Translations under genes and position numbers: made by a program
Origin: Planctomycetales bacterium 10988
Lineage (GTDB): Bacteria > Planctomycetota > Planctomycetia > Pirellulales > Pb10988
Direction: 5' to 3'
NCBI GenBank assembly: GCA_009664345.1
Contig: CP043547.1
Location: forward strand, 2,632,709 to 2,696,708
DNA: 64,000 nucleotides
Notes under the pieces: model-generated
The model's database searches: none
Seen by the model: the letters and a program-made list of their open reading frames with translations, nothing else
Told to the model about the DNA's origin: nothing
Part shown: positions 52,664 through 61,039 of the stretch, in pieces
How the letters are laid out: each line of letters starts with the position of its first letter
Position numbering within the stretch: the stretch's first letter is position 1

Positions 52664-53050
52664 ATGAAGAAAAAAGTTCTCGATGTCGGTCAATGCGACT
52701 ACGATCACGCGAATATCACGGCCTTTATCAACAAGTTTGCCGAAGCCGAGGTCGTCCGCACGCATGGGTTGGAAGATAGTCTCTCGCAATTAAAATCCGG
52801 TGATTTTGACCTGGTTCTCATCAATCGAAAGCTCGATCGCGACCATAGCGACGGCATGCCGATTCTGAAAGCCATTAAAACTGACCCCGAATTGCAAGAT
52901 ATCAAGGTCATGCTGGTGAGCAATCTCGCGGATGCCCAACGCGAAGCCGAAGCCGCCGGGGCATTGCCAGGTTTTGGAAAAGCGGAATATCACAAACCGG
53001 AATCGGCAGCCAAAGTCAAAGACGCACTGGCCGAACCTTCCGTCCAATAA
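52664..53050 (+). CDS. Degenerate receiver-domain protein
   Basis: Stand-alone CheY-like domain of 128 residues. The fold pattern is present (KKKVLDVGQCDYD, FDLVLINRKLDRDHSDGMPI, KVMLVSNLADA, KAEYHKPES), but the phosphoacceptor position in LVLINRKL is Asn54 and the N-terminal Asp pair is replaced by Gly9-Gln10. Phosphorylation by the normal route is therefore unlikely, and it may act as a constitutive or protein-binding module. AAGGA lies before the start. It converges on a NarL-type regulator gene with a shared terminator between. Confidence 0.8.
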   Translation: MKKKVLDVGQCDYDHANITAFINKFAEAEVVRTHGLEDSLSQLKSGDFDLVLINRKLDRDHSDGMPILKAIKTDPELQDIKVMLVSNLADAQREAEAAGALPGFGKAEYHKPESAAKVKDALAEPSVQ

Positions 53051-53081
53051 CGGCTCGAATTCGTCTTCGATCACCACAATG

Positions 53082-53123
53082 AAAAAAGAACGAGAAAGCA
53101 CAACGCTCCTCGTTCTTTTTTTG
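53082..53123. terminator. Bidirectional terminator between two regulator genes
   Basis: AAAGAACGAG pairs with CTCGTTCTTT, with A-run before and T-run after, so it can stop both converging transcripts. Confidence 0.88.
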
Positions 53124-53126
53124 TTT

Positions 53127-53145
53127 TAAAAACTGCTTTTTGAAT
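53127..53145 (+). promoter_or_regulatory. A5-N4-T5 motif
   Basis: TAAAAACTGCTTTTTGAAT follows the terminator directly. The 16-base core is identical to that at 49142-49157. It lies between converging genes, where a promoter operator would be unexpected. Confidence 0.3.
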
Positions 53146-53157
53146 GGAAAGGAATGC

Positions 53158-53790
53158 CTACAGCAATCCATTCCGAACCGCCCAAACGGCGGCTTGCGTC
53201 CGGCCATTCACGCCGAGCTTCTCCAAGATATTATGGACATGCTCTTTGACGGTCTCGACACTAATATGAAGCGTCCGGGCGATTTCCTTATTACTCAAAC
53301 CCAAAGCCAACTGTCGCAAGACCTGACTTTCTCGCTGCGTAAGCGGCGACTCGAGTTCGGCGGCGGCTTTCTCGTTGGGAACGGTGGTTGTCGCTCGGCG
53401 AACTTCTTGCGAATCCCACGCATCGCCACCGGCTGCCACTTCGCGGATCGCCTCGACAAGCTTATCGCGACTACTTCCCTTGAGCATATAGCCATTGGCA
53501 CCGAGAGCCAAAGCCCGGCCGGCATAGGTCGGATTCTCATAGGTGGAAAGCATCAAGATCGGCAGGTCCGGAAAAAGCTGCCGCAATTGTTCCAGTGCAG
53601 TCAGTCCATCCGATTGGGGCATGCGAATATCGAGGATCACCAGATCTGGATTCAGCTCTTGGGCAAGTTGGATTACTTCTTTGCCCGATTCCGCTTTCCC
53701 AACGACCTCGATATCCGTTCCTGCGGTTAAACTTTCCAATCCGGAACGTACTACTTCATGATCGTCGGCAACTAATAATCGAATCGTCAT
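53158..53790 (-). CDS. NarL/LuxR-type response regulator
   Basis: DNA-binding response regulator of 210 residues. The receiver has RLLVADDHEVVR, phosphoacceptor Asp54 in LVILDIRMPQSDG and the Lys in GYMLKGSS. The LuxR helix-turn-helix is at about 145-205 (LTQRESQVLRQLALGLSNKE, then TVKEHVHNILEKLGV). The start at 53790 is preceded by GAGG; an open extension to 53892 is unlikely. No kinase gene is adjacent. It converges on the degenerate receiver, so a functional link is possible but unproven. Confidence 0.92.
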   Translation of the reverse strand: MTIRLLVADDHEVVRSGLESLTAGTDIEVVGKAESGKEVIQLAQELNPDLVILDIRMPQSDGLTALEQLRQLFPDLPILMLSTYENPTYAGRALALGANGYMLKGSSRDKLVEAIREVAAGGDAWDSQEVRRATTTVPNEKAAAELESPLTQRESQVLRQLALGLSNKEIARTLHISVETVKEHVHNILEKLGVNGRTQAAVWAVRNGLL

Positions 53791-54044
53791 CACGGCCTCG
53801 CTGAGTGAGCATGGCAGATTGCATCCGCAACCCGGAGGAGAAGACCGAACCGGAAAGATGGTCCTCCCGGCGGTAGTAGGTGTACTACTCAACCTTTGAT
53901 ACTATTTAATCGTAAGATACCTTCCTATTTTAAAAAAGAGGGGACAATTTCTCAAGCAAAAAGGATTACCTTGTTGAAAGAGCGAGTTGGCGACAAGCTT
54001 TCCGTCAGATGATCCCCTTGCTTTCGAATTTGGTCACCAGGTAT

Positions 54045-55481
54045 CTACTCGTACTCCCATTTCAAAATCCAAGGGTCTTTGGCTTTCTCTTGGAAGTTTT
54101 TAAGCTTGGCCTTCATCCGTTCGAGAATCTGGGTGTAGCCCGATTCCAAGGCCAAGTTCCGCGACTCGTGCGGGTCATCGACTAAGTCATAAAGTTCGAA
54201 TTCCGGACGCTGCATATAGTCGCCCACGGTTCGCTTGCCGTAGTACGTGTCGAGACCTTGTTGGTAGCGATCTTGGAAAGTCGGCGCCGCCCACAAGTCA
54301 GACGCAAAGGGATACGGCAGCGGATAGGCAATATTCCAGATCAGTTTATATTGCCGCTCTCGCAAGACTCGCATCGGATAATACATGGTGATTTCGTGGA
54401 ACGTATGCGAGGCGTAAATCTCGTCCCAGCCCTTGGGCTTTTCTTGATCCATCACTTCCAAGAAGCTCCGACCTTGAATGGTCGATTTCTTTGGCAAAGC
54501 CCCGGCGTAGTCCAAAATCGTCGGCGTTAAATCAATCCAACTGACCATCGCATCGCAAACATTGCCGCGTTCCTTTTGAAAAGGATTTCGCACCAAACAA
54601 GGCGAACGCAAACCCGGTTCGTAGGTTGTGGTCTTTCCGCCAGGGAAAGCAATGCCGTGGTCGGAAATATAAATAATCATCGTATTTTCCCACTTCCCAA
54701 GTTCTTTGAGATGTGAGATCAACTTGCCGAGGCCCTGATCGATCCGAGAAACGGATTGATAATATTGAGCCAACTCCGCCCGACAGACCGGCGTATCCGG
54801 CAAGTACGGCGGAACAACAACGTCTTCCGGCTCGTAGGTCACTTCTTCCACGCCGGGGTAACCCTGAGGGCGATTTCCAAACGGATTCGGATTATGCTTT
54901 GCCCCCGGCACCGTGCCCCCGCTGCGGTGCGGATCGGAAGTGCAGAAGTAAAGGAAGAACGGTTGATCGGGATTTTCCTTGATCCACTCCGCCGAATAAT
55001 CCGCCATCTCCACCGGGCTGCGAGAGTTCCCTTTCAAAAACGATTGAAAATGAAAGACCTTCTCGGGAGCCACATGATATTTCCCAATGCGGGCGGTGCG
55101 ATAACCAGCGTCTTCCAGATAGACCGGCAAGCTCTTGAGTTGCGGATAGGCAGAAAATTTGTGGTAGGAATGCTCGTGCCCATAGTGACCATTGGCATGA
55201 TTATACATCCCGGTCAAGATCACCGAACGGCTGGCACTACAACTCGCCGTGGTGCAGAAAGCCAAATCGAAACGCGTTCCATCCGCGGCAATCGCATCCA
55301 TATTCGGGGTTTGAATCACCGGGTTGCCGTAGCAACCAGCGTCCTGTCCCTGATCATCTGTCACAAACAGAATGACGTTTTTCTGTGTTTTTTCGCCCTT
55401 TTCGGCCAAACCGAGCAGCGGCAAACAAAGCACCGCCAGTGTGGCCGCAAAGAGCGTCTTGTTCCCAAGTCGTACGTTCAC
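54045..55481 (-). CDS. Secreted sulfatase (S1 family) with CSASR active site
   Basis: Sulfate-ester hydrolase of 478 residues with a signal peptide (about 1-26). NVILFVTDDQGQDAGCYGN near 35-53 gives the first metal ligands. The nucleophile motif is CSASR at 81-85: the Cys and Arg of the C-x-P/A-x-R consensus are kept, with Ala for Pro. YISDHGIAFPGGKTT later carries further ligands. The start codon is GTG, preceded by AAAAGGA. It follows the CRPSL sulfatase by 55 bases, in the order Gfo/Idh, sulfatase, sulfatase. Substrate unknown; heparan- or fucan-type sulfates are possible. Confidence 0.9.
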   Translation of the reverse strand: MNVRLGNKTLFAATLAVLCLPLLGLAEKGEKTQKNVILFVTDDQGQDAGCYGNPVIQTPNMDAIAADGTRFDLAFCTTASCSASRSVILTGMYNHANGHYGHEHSYHKFSAYPQLKSLPVYLEDAGYRTARIGKYHVAPEKVFHFQSFLKGNSRSPVEMADYSAEWIKENPDQPFFLYFCTSDPHRSGGTVPGAKHNPNPFGNRPQGYPGVEEVTYEPEDVVVPPYLPDTPVCRAELAQYYQSVSRIDQGLGKLISHLKELGKWENTMIIYISDHGIAFPGGKTTTYEPGLRSPCLVRNPFQKERGNVCDAMVSWIDLTPTILDYAGALPKKSTIQGRSFLEVMDQEKPKGWDEIYASHTFHEITMYYPMRVLRERQYKLIWNIAYPLPYPFASDLWAAPTFQDRYQQGLDTYYGKRTVGDYMQRPEFELYDLVDDPHESRNLALESGYTQILERMKAKLKNFQEKAKDPWILKWEYE

Positions 55482-55536
55482 GATTGAATCCTTTTAATGA
55501 ATGGCTTTGATAGAATTTTGAATAAGATTAAGAACC

Positions 55537-56904
55537 CTATTGACCTGGTACCGACCACCAGTGATCAATCAACTGAGTTAAGGTCTCGACCACTTGAGGT
55601 AGTTGCGAGGCAATATTTTCTTCCTCAAACGGGTCTTCAGTAATGTGATAAAGCTCGACCTCTTCACCACCACGGTTGGGGCTGTAAGGCAAAATCAACT
55701 TGAATTCGCCATCGATCACCCAACGATATTGGAGTGTTTTCCAAGGTTCTTCGACGCTCTTCACATCGTGATCGAAGATTTCTCCGAAAAGACGGTGGCG
55801 ATTTTTGACGGCATCCGCCTCGGGATCAAGCACATCGAGGCCGGGCAAATCCTGTGGAATCTCGATTCCACAAGCTGCCAGAACACTCGGCACAAGGTCG
55901 ATGCTACTGACCAACGTGGTTTCATCCATTTTGGGCTCAATCGTTCCGGGCCAAGAGAACATAATCGGCGTGCGAATCCCGCCATCTTGCGGCGAACGCT
56001 TCGAGCGGGGGGCAAACGGTTGATTCCAACCATCGGGCAGCTCGGATTGCGGGGTCTTTTGTATCCACCCGTTGTCGGTGACATAGACAACCAAGGTATT
56101 TTCCGCGAGTCCCTCTTCTTCCAAATGATCTAAAAGTTCACCGCACGTTTCATCGAACCAAGAAACCATGGCATAATAGCGAGCCAGTTCAATCGGGCGA
56201 TCAGGCGAACGGTACTTCGAGAGCCAGCGTTCCGGCGGATTGTGCGGCGTATGCGGCAAGAACGGGGCATACCAAATGAAGAAGGGATTCTCTTTGTTCT
56301 TCGCGACGAAGTCATAAATAGGCTTCATCCCTTCGCGTCCGATCTTCAAACCAAGGTCCCCATGACGACCGCCACGTTTCGGGTCTCCATGGGTCATGCC
56401 TTCATCAAAACCGCCTCGGCTGGGGTTCCCTTCCCACCATTTGCCCGTTTGCAAACTGGCGTAACCCTTGGCCTTAAGGAACTCTGGCAATGTCGTCAGC
56501 GGATCAATTTGCGAAATCAGCTCTTCCGCCTTTTCTTGATAAGCGGGAGAAAGCCGATCTTTGCGTTTGTTCTTTCCCTGATTGGGCGAAACGGGGTCGT
56601 TACCGGTGATGCGATGTTGATGCGGATACAGCCCGGTGATCATCGTCGCCAACGAGGGCCGACACAAACTCACCGGCACATAGCCGCGGGTGTACGTCAA
56701 ACTATTTTCGGCCAATCGATCCAGATGCGGGGTCTCGATCACCTCATGCCCCATGAAACTGTAATCGTTCCAAGCTTGATCATCGGAAAGAATCATCACC
56801 ACATTCGGCGGTTTCTTCTCGGCTCGCACTTCCTGCAAGGAACCCCCGAGAAACAAACAGGCAATCAACAGACCGCCACAGCTTCTAAAAAACGCTTTTT
56901 GCAT
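55537..56904 (-). CDS. Secreted sulfatase (S1 family) with CRPSL active site
   Basis: Sulfatase of 455 residues with a signal peptide (about 1-28). NVVMILSDDQAWNDYSFMG gives the metal site and CRPSL at 81-85 is the nucleophile motif with Leu in the Arg position, as in the sulfatase at 5586. The two share further segments (WYAPFLPHTPHNPPE, RGYVPVSLCRPSL) and belong to one subfamily. The first codons coincide with an AAAAAACGCTTTTT element. It lies 57 bases after the Gfo/Idh gene and 55 before the next sulfatase, in one operon. Confidence 0.9.
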   Translation of the reverse strand: MQKAFFRSCGGLLIACLFLGGSLQEVRAEKKPPNVVMILSDDQAWNDYSFMGHEVIETPHLDRLAENSLTYTRGYVPVSLCRPSLATMITGLYPHQHRITGNDPVSPNQGKNKRKDRLSPAYQEKAEELISQIDPLTTLPEFLKAKGYASLQTGKWWEGNPSRGGFDEGMTHGDPKRGGRHGDLGLKIGREGMKPIYDFVAKNKENPFFIWYAPFLPHTPHNPPERWLSKYRSPDRPIELARYYAMVSWFDETCGELLDHLEEEGLAENTLVVYVTDNGWIQKTPQSELPDGWNQPFAPRSKRSPQDGGIRTPIMFSWPGTIEPKMDETTLVSSIDLVPSVLAACGIEIPQDLPGLDVLDPEADAVKNRHRLFGEIFDHDVKSVEEPWKTLQYRWVIDGEFKLILPYSPNRGGEEVELYHITEDPFEEENIASQLPQVVETLTQLIDHWWSVPGQ

Positions 56905-56961
56905 TGAGCAACACCTATTCTCTATTCGTAGATTGGTTGACTTCGTTGAACTGATTGAATC

Positions 56962-58335
56962 CTAAACTTCGACATCAATCGCATACGGGCTGCGTTCTTC
57001 CCGACGGAGCATCGCCTGGGCTTCGGAGTCACCGACAACTTGCTGCGATTGGGGGTCCCATTCTACCGCACGACCAAGGCGAATGGCAATGTTCGCCAAA
57101 TGGCAAGTCGAAAGCGAACGGTGATGCGAAAAGACATCGCTGACCGGTTCTTGCCCGGATTTCATGCAATCGAGGAAGTTTTTCATATGATTCTTTTCCA
57201 GCGGCATCCCTTTGTATAATTTTTCCAGAGAGCCTTCCGGCAGCGGATTGTGAGCCAAGTCCTCCACCGGCTTGCCACTGATACGACCGCGATTGACGAA
57301 GATACGCCCGCGATCCCCTTCAATGAGAATCCCGTTATCGGTATCGCTACGAATCACCATTTCGATATCTTGCGGGAATTTGCAGGTGACGAAGAACTTC
57401 AAGGCCGTGTTGTAGCCATTGGGTATCTGTTCTGGGAACGTGGCGGTTCCTTCAATGTGCGTCGGGCCGCTGTCCGTCATCTGAATCGCCCATTGAGCAA
57501 TATCCACATGGTGGGCACCCCAGTCAGTCATCTTTCCACCGGAGTATTCGTACCACCAGCGGAATCCCCAATGGCAACGCTCGGGAATATAGGACGTCAT
57601 CGGGGCTTGGCCCAACCACTGTTCCCAGTCGAGTTCTTGGGGAACAGGAGCAGTCTCGAACGGACCGCCGGCCGGTGCTTCATCAATGGCACATTGCACG
57701 CGGCGAATCTTGCCCAAACGACCTTCGTGACAGAGAGCGACCGCCAGCAGAAACTGCGGGATTTTCAGCTTTTTGTCGAGATATTCACTACGCTGTTGCG
57801 TGCCAACTTGGAAGGTCTTGCCGGTCTCTTCCACGACTTTACAGATTTGTTTCCCTTCGTGAATGGTCAAGGTCAGCGGCTTTTCGCAATAGACGTGTTT
57901 CCCCGCTCGCAGGGCATCAATGGAGATTTTCGAATGCCAATGATCGGGCGTACCGATGATGACCGCATCGAGATCATCACGACCAATCAACTCTTCATAA
58001 TGTGAATAAAGGTCAGGATTGCCACCGATTTGAGCCTTACCGGCTTCGGCATGCTTGGCATCGACATCACAAACGGCAACAAGATCACTCAACGGTTTGG
58101 CAGCGCTGATCAGTTTCTTCATCCGGCCGCCAGCACCGATGATCCCGATCACCGGGCGATCGTTCTTCGATTGTCCCGGAGCTGCCAAAGCCACGGAAGA
58201 TTTGAGAAACAGAGGAGCAACGCCACCAGCCGCGACGGCACTCGTCGTCTTTTTAAGAAAATCTCGCCGCGAAACCGAGCTGGTTTTCGGCAGGGAAGGA
58301 CTTTCAGGAAGGGAGGAGGGGGGGGTTGAATGCAT
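56962..58335 (-). CDS. Tat-exported Gfo/Idh/MocA oxidoreductase
   Basis: NAD(P)-dependent sugar dehydrogenase-like protein of 457 residues. A Pro/Ser-rich head is followed by the Tat signal VSRRDFLKKTTSAVAAGG (about 21-38). Rossmann motif GIIGAGGRMKKL, catalytic YCEKPLTLTIHEGK and DWGAHHVDIAQWAIQ follow. It resembles the protein at 9842 in order and motifs (paralogue). The start 58335 fits a normal Tat signal; an in-frame start is at 58374. It heads an operon with two sulfatases, so it probably handles the desulfated sugar. Confidence 0.9.
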   Translation of the reverse strand: MHSTPPSSLPESPSLPKTSSVSRRDFLKKTTSAVAAGGVAPLFLKSSVALAAPGQSKNDRPVIGIIGAGGRMKKLISAAKPLSDLVAVCDVDAKHAEAGKAQIGGNPDLYSHYEELIGRDDLDAVIIGTPDHWHSKISIDALRAGKHVYCEKPLTLTIHEGKQICKVVEETGKTFQVGTQQRSEYLDKKLKIPQFLLAVALCHEGRLGKIRRVQCAIDEAPAGGPFETAPVPQELDWEQWLGQAPMTSYIPERCHWGFRWWYEYSGGKMTDWGAHHVDIAQWAIQMTDSGPTHIEGTATFPEQIPNGYNTALKFFVTCKFPQDIEMVIRSDTDNGILIEGDRGRIFVNRGRISGKPVEDLAHNPLPEGSLEKLYKGMPLEKNHMKNFLDCMKSGQEPVSDVFSHHRSLSTCHLANIAIRLGRAVEWDPQSQQVVGDSEAQAMLRREERSPYAIDVEV

Positions 58336-58859
58336 GATAGAATCTCTTCTGAGCAGGCAAGAAGGCAAAAACAATCAATTTGTTTCTACCATACTCCTCC
58401 GCTTGCCGAGTTGCAAAACGATGCCGCCCCAAAGATCGACAAATTTTTATTTTTTTATGGGTTAGGAGTCGCGTAGGTTTCCTGGACTGGCTAAAAGACG
58501 TGATAGAAGAAGGTGACGAATCGTGTTCGGTTTTCAGTGTTCGGTGTTCGGTCTCGGAGTGAAAGTTTTCAGAGACCATACCATTCTCAAACTTGAAAGT
58601 CTTTGCATGGTTATCTGATCCAGATTGAAGCTGATTCGGCATTCACCTGTCTGTGGTTTTCAACTCAAGTACCGAACACTGAAAACCGAACACGATTCGT
58701 CACCCTGGTACTCGTTCAACCCCGCCTGGGCAATCATCCCCTCCCCTCAAAACCCAAAACGCCCTTTGTTCGCCTCTCCGGAAGGAAGCAACAAAGGACG
58801 TTGTTCAGCAAGGATTAAGAAGTTCTCAATCCTGTGGGGAGCCGAGCGGGGATAGAGAT
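58336..58859. other. Gap with a large inverted repeat
   Basis: 524 bases between two leftward genes. The main feature is the perfect 34-base inverted repeat (58512-58704). Open frames across it have no coding look. Confidence 0.6.
58512..58704. repeat. Perfect 34-base inverted repeat with 125-base loop
   Basis: Bases 58512-58545 (starting GGTGACGAATCGTG and ending CAGTGTTCGGT) are the exact reverse complement of 58671-58704. The arms also hold short GTTCGGT direct repeats. This could be a small non-autonomous mobile element or a REP-like unit. No target duplication was seen. Confidence 0.9.
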
Positions 58860-59795
58860 TTAATGAAGGGAGTTCGTCAATACTTGTGTCAGCGGACGAA
58901 CCAAGCGTTTGAAAGAGAGCGGATTCTTAGGCGTTGATTTCACCGAGGCTTGCGTTTCCGGTTTCGAAGGCGAGATTTCTTTCTCCGACTGATCAACCGG
59001 GCCTGAAGTTCCTTGGTCCGCCATCTCCATCGCCAGCGATCGGGCGTGAGGATAGCCTGCTTGAAACAAGCCCATCGCTCGACGCACTTCTTGACGTTTA
59101 TATTGCGTTTTGCCGAAGAAATTTTTCTCTTCCGAAGACGTGCGAATCGTCACGAGAAGACAATCTTGTTGCCACTCCCGCGGAACAGCCAGATGCACAC
59201 AGAACTCGCGACTTCCTTCGAGCGGCAATTGGCTATTCGCTCGCAACTTGAAGAACACGCCATACCCCCGATTCATCGTTCCCGAAACAAGGACGGCTTC
59301 TTGCGGCGGTTTCCGTTTGACCGTGTGCGTTTCCAGGTCACGGCCCGACATGGAAAGATTTGTGGAAGGATTTAACTTCACCGCGGTTTCAGCGACTGGG
59401 ACATTTCCAGAAAGCCCCAAGCCAACCGATCGGGTATGCTCATCCGTATTTGTGACGGTGATCGGTTCGGCATATTCCGTTTCGAGCGTGTCACGCGGAG
59501 AAAAATCAAGAACAGGGAGACGGGCATCGCGTTGAGTCACTTCGAGAGTGATTTCTTGAATCGATTCTGGTTGAGGGCCTTCAATGCGAATAGAAAAAGG
59601 AATCGCAACTTCAATCACTTTTAAATGAGGGTTGGCTAAATAAAATTCTTCCGGGGTAATGTCGCGACACTCAATTGCTTTCGGGAAATCCATCAATACA
59701 TGGGCTTGCTGTCCCCAACTTGGTGAAGTGTTAAAACTCGTGACAACAACAAAAACTAAACTAACAACACTTACGTGAACAGTATTTAAAGACAC
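58860..59795 (-). CDS. Secreted protein of unknown function
   Basis: Exported protein of 311 residues, no family recognised. Signal peptide about 1-29 (VVSLVFVVVTSFNTSPSWGQ). The mature part begins with beta-rich sequence (LKVIEVAIPFSIRIEG, ITLEVTQRD) and contains KLNPSTNLSMSGRDLE; a segment near residue 225 reads RTSSEEKNFFGKTQYKRQEV. The C-terminal 60 residues are Ser/Pro/Lys-rich. The start codon is GTG, preceded by AAGGA. It is not linked to an operon. Confidence 0.6.
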   Translation of the reverse strand: MSLNTVHVSVVSLVFVVVTSFNTSPSWGQQAHVLMDFPKAIECRDITPEEFYLANPHLKVIEVAIPFSIRIEGPQPESIQEITLEVTQRDARLPVLDFSPRDTLETEYAEPITVTNTDEHTRSVGLGLSGNVPVAETAVKLNPSTNLSMSGRDLETHTVKRKPPQEAVLVSGTMNRGYGVFFKLRANSQLPLEGSREFCVHLAVPREWQQDCLLVTIRTSSEEKNFFGKTQYKRQEVRRAMGLFQAGYPHARSLAMEMADQGTSGPVDQSEKEISPSKPETQASVKSTPKNPLSFKRLVRPLTQVLTNSLH

Positions 59796-60322
59796 GGGAT
59801 GGTCCTTCGCATTTCGCTTAGGGACCCGTTTTCCACTTCCTGTCGAAAGAACGGATCAAAGAACTTGCCGGCAACCATCCTGCCGACAAGGGAAGTTTTC
59901 GCACCACCCTGATAGTTGACAAGGGGTAAGACCTAATCCCAAGTGACCGCCTTTTTCACAATAGGAAAGTTAAATACTTCACAAAAACTTTGAAAGCAAA
60001 TGCGTTTTGTGAAACAGTCCGTTCTCAAAACCCCGGCAATGATTCTATCTTGACAAAGCTAGCGAAACCAGGAAAAAGATGGCGATGTGAAACATTACAA
60101 GGGCTTGCTTCATTAAACTTTTTATAGAAAGAAAATGTTTTGTAAAATTTTTTCCATAATATTATTTTTTCTTTCTGACAGTCCAGGACATCAAGTCTTT
60201 TTTACAAAGTGTCCAAGACGGAAAGAATCAAGAAGTGTCAGGTTTCATTGCCAAAAGAACAAAATAGAGAACTTTCAAAGAATAGTGTAAGTTGTTGTTT
60301 ATCAAAAAACTTCAACCTTCAC
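59796..60322. other. AT-rich gap
   Basis: 527 bases, very AT-rich around 60110-60190. No gene, terminator or repeat was recognised apart from poly-T stretches. Confidence 0.5.
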
Positions 60323-60817
60323 TTACCAACCCATGGTACCCATTCCCCCTTTAAAAGGCCCTACAATATCTTTTGTAATCCATCCTCCATAGAAATCTCC
60401 TTCTTGGGCTTTGACAACTTTCCTATCGACGGAACACTTTGTCACTTTAGAAGGATAAAAAGCCAAATAGTTTTTTAGGCACTGAAAAGAGGCGTTCGGC
60501 TCCGGATAATACCAGGCGATTTGAGGAACGAAATGATCTTTCCAATTTAGATCGTAATAAGCAGCTTGCCCTTTCCACTCACAAAAACTGCGACGGCGTG
60601 AAGACTTTAAAACCTCCAGTTTTACCTCTTCTGGAGGAAGGTAATAAACAGGCGGATGACTCGTCTCTAAAACACGAATCGCCCGATTGGTTTCCGCCAA
60701 GATAAGCCCGTGAAATTCCACACATATTCGCTTCTCACTCGCTTCCCAACGAGGAGGTCTTGGATAATCCCAAACCGACTCTTGTCCCGGACCTGGTTCT
60801 ATTCGTTTCCGTTCCAT
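60323..60817 (-). CDS. DUF427 family protein
   Basis: Small cytosolic beta-rich protein of 164 residues of the DUF427 family (unknown function). The core reads ICVEFHGLILAETNRAIRVL, PPVYYLPPEEVKLE, SFCEWKGQAAYYDL and IAWYYPEPNASFQCLKNYLA, the usual order. AGGAGG precedes ATG 60817, which sets the start. It is divergent from an FAD oxidoreductase gene 222 bases away; in other bacteria DUF427 genes are sometimes near photolyase and oxidoreductase genes, so a link to light or oxidative stress is possible. Confidence 0.88.
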   Translation of the reverse strand: MERKRIEPGPGQESVWDYPRPPRWEASEKRICVEFHGLILAETNRAIRVLETSHPPVYYLPPEEVKLEVLKSSRRRSFCEWKGQAAYYDLNWKDHFVPQIAWYYPEPNASFQCLKNYLAFYPSKVTKCSVDRKVVKAQEGDFYGGWITKDIVGPFKGGMGTMGW

Positions 60818-60927
60818 CGTTTCCTCCTGCTTGATTGTCACCTTCGTTCGAGCAAATCGACGCCTGAGCGCCTTGAAGAGCTGTCTTAATCAGACATTTT
60901 TCTATTTTAACTGGTATTTAATAACGC

Positions 60928-60955
60928 CTATTGAGATTCTTCTGGGGAAAACCCC
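60928..60955. promoter_or_regulatory. GGGG-AAAA-CCCC hairpin with CCTATTGAG
   Basis: CCTATTGAG (60928-60936) and GGGGAAAACCCC (60944-60955) lie in the divergent region between the DUF427 and FAD oxidoreductase genes. The same two parts, in the opposite orientation, occur at 43062-43082. Confidence 0.35.
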
Positions 60956-61039
60956 GGCTTGAAATTTCGGTTCGATGACCTATAGTGCAGAAATCCACTC
61001 TTTAATGCGACTTTACTTTTGTGACTGGGTGAAAAAATT

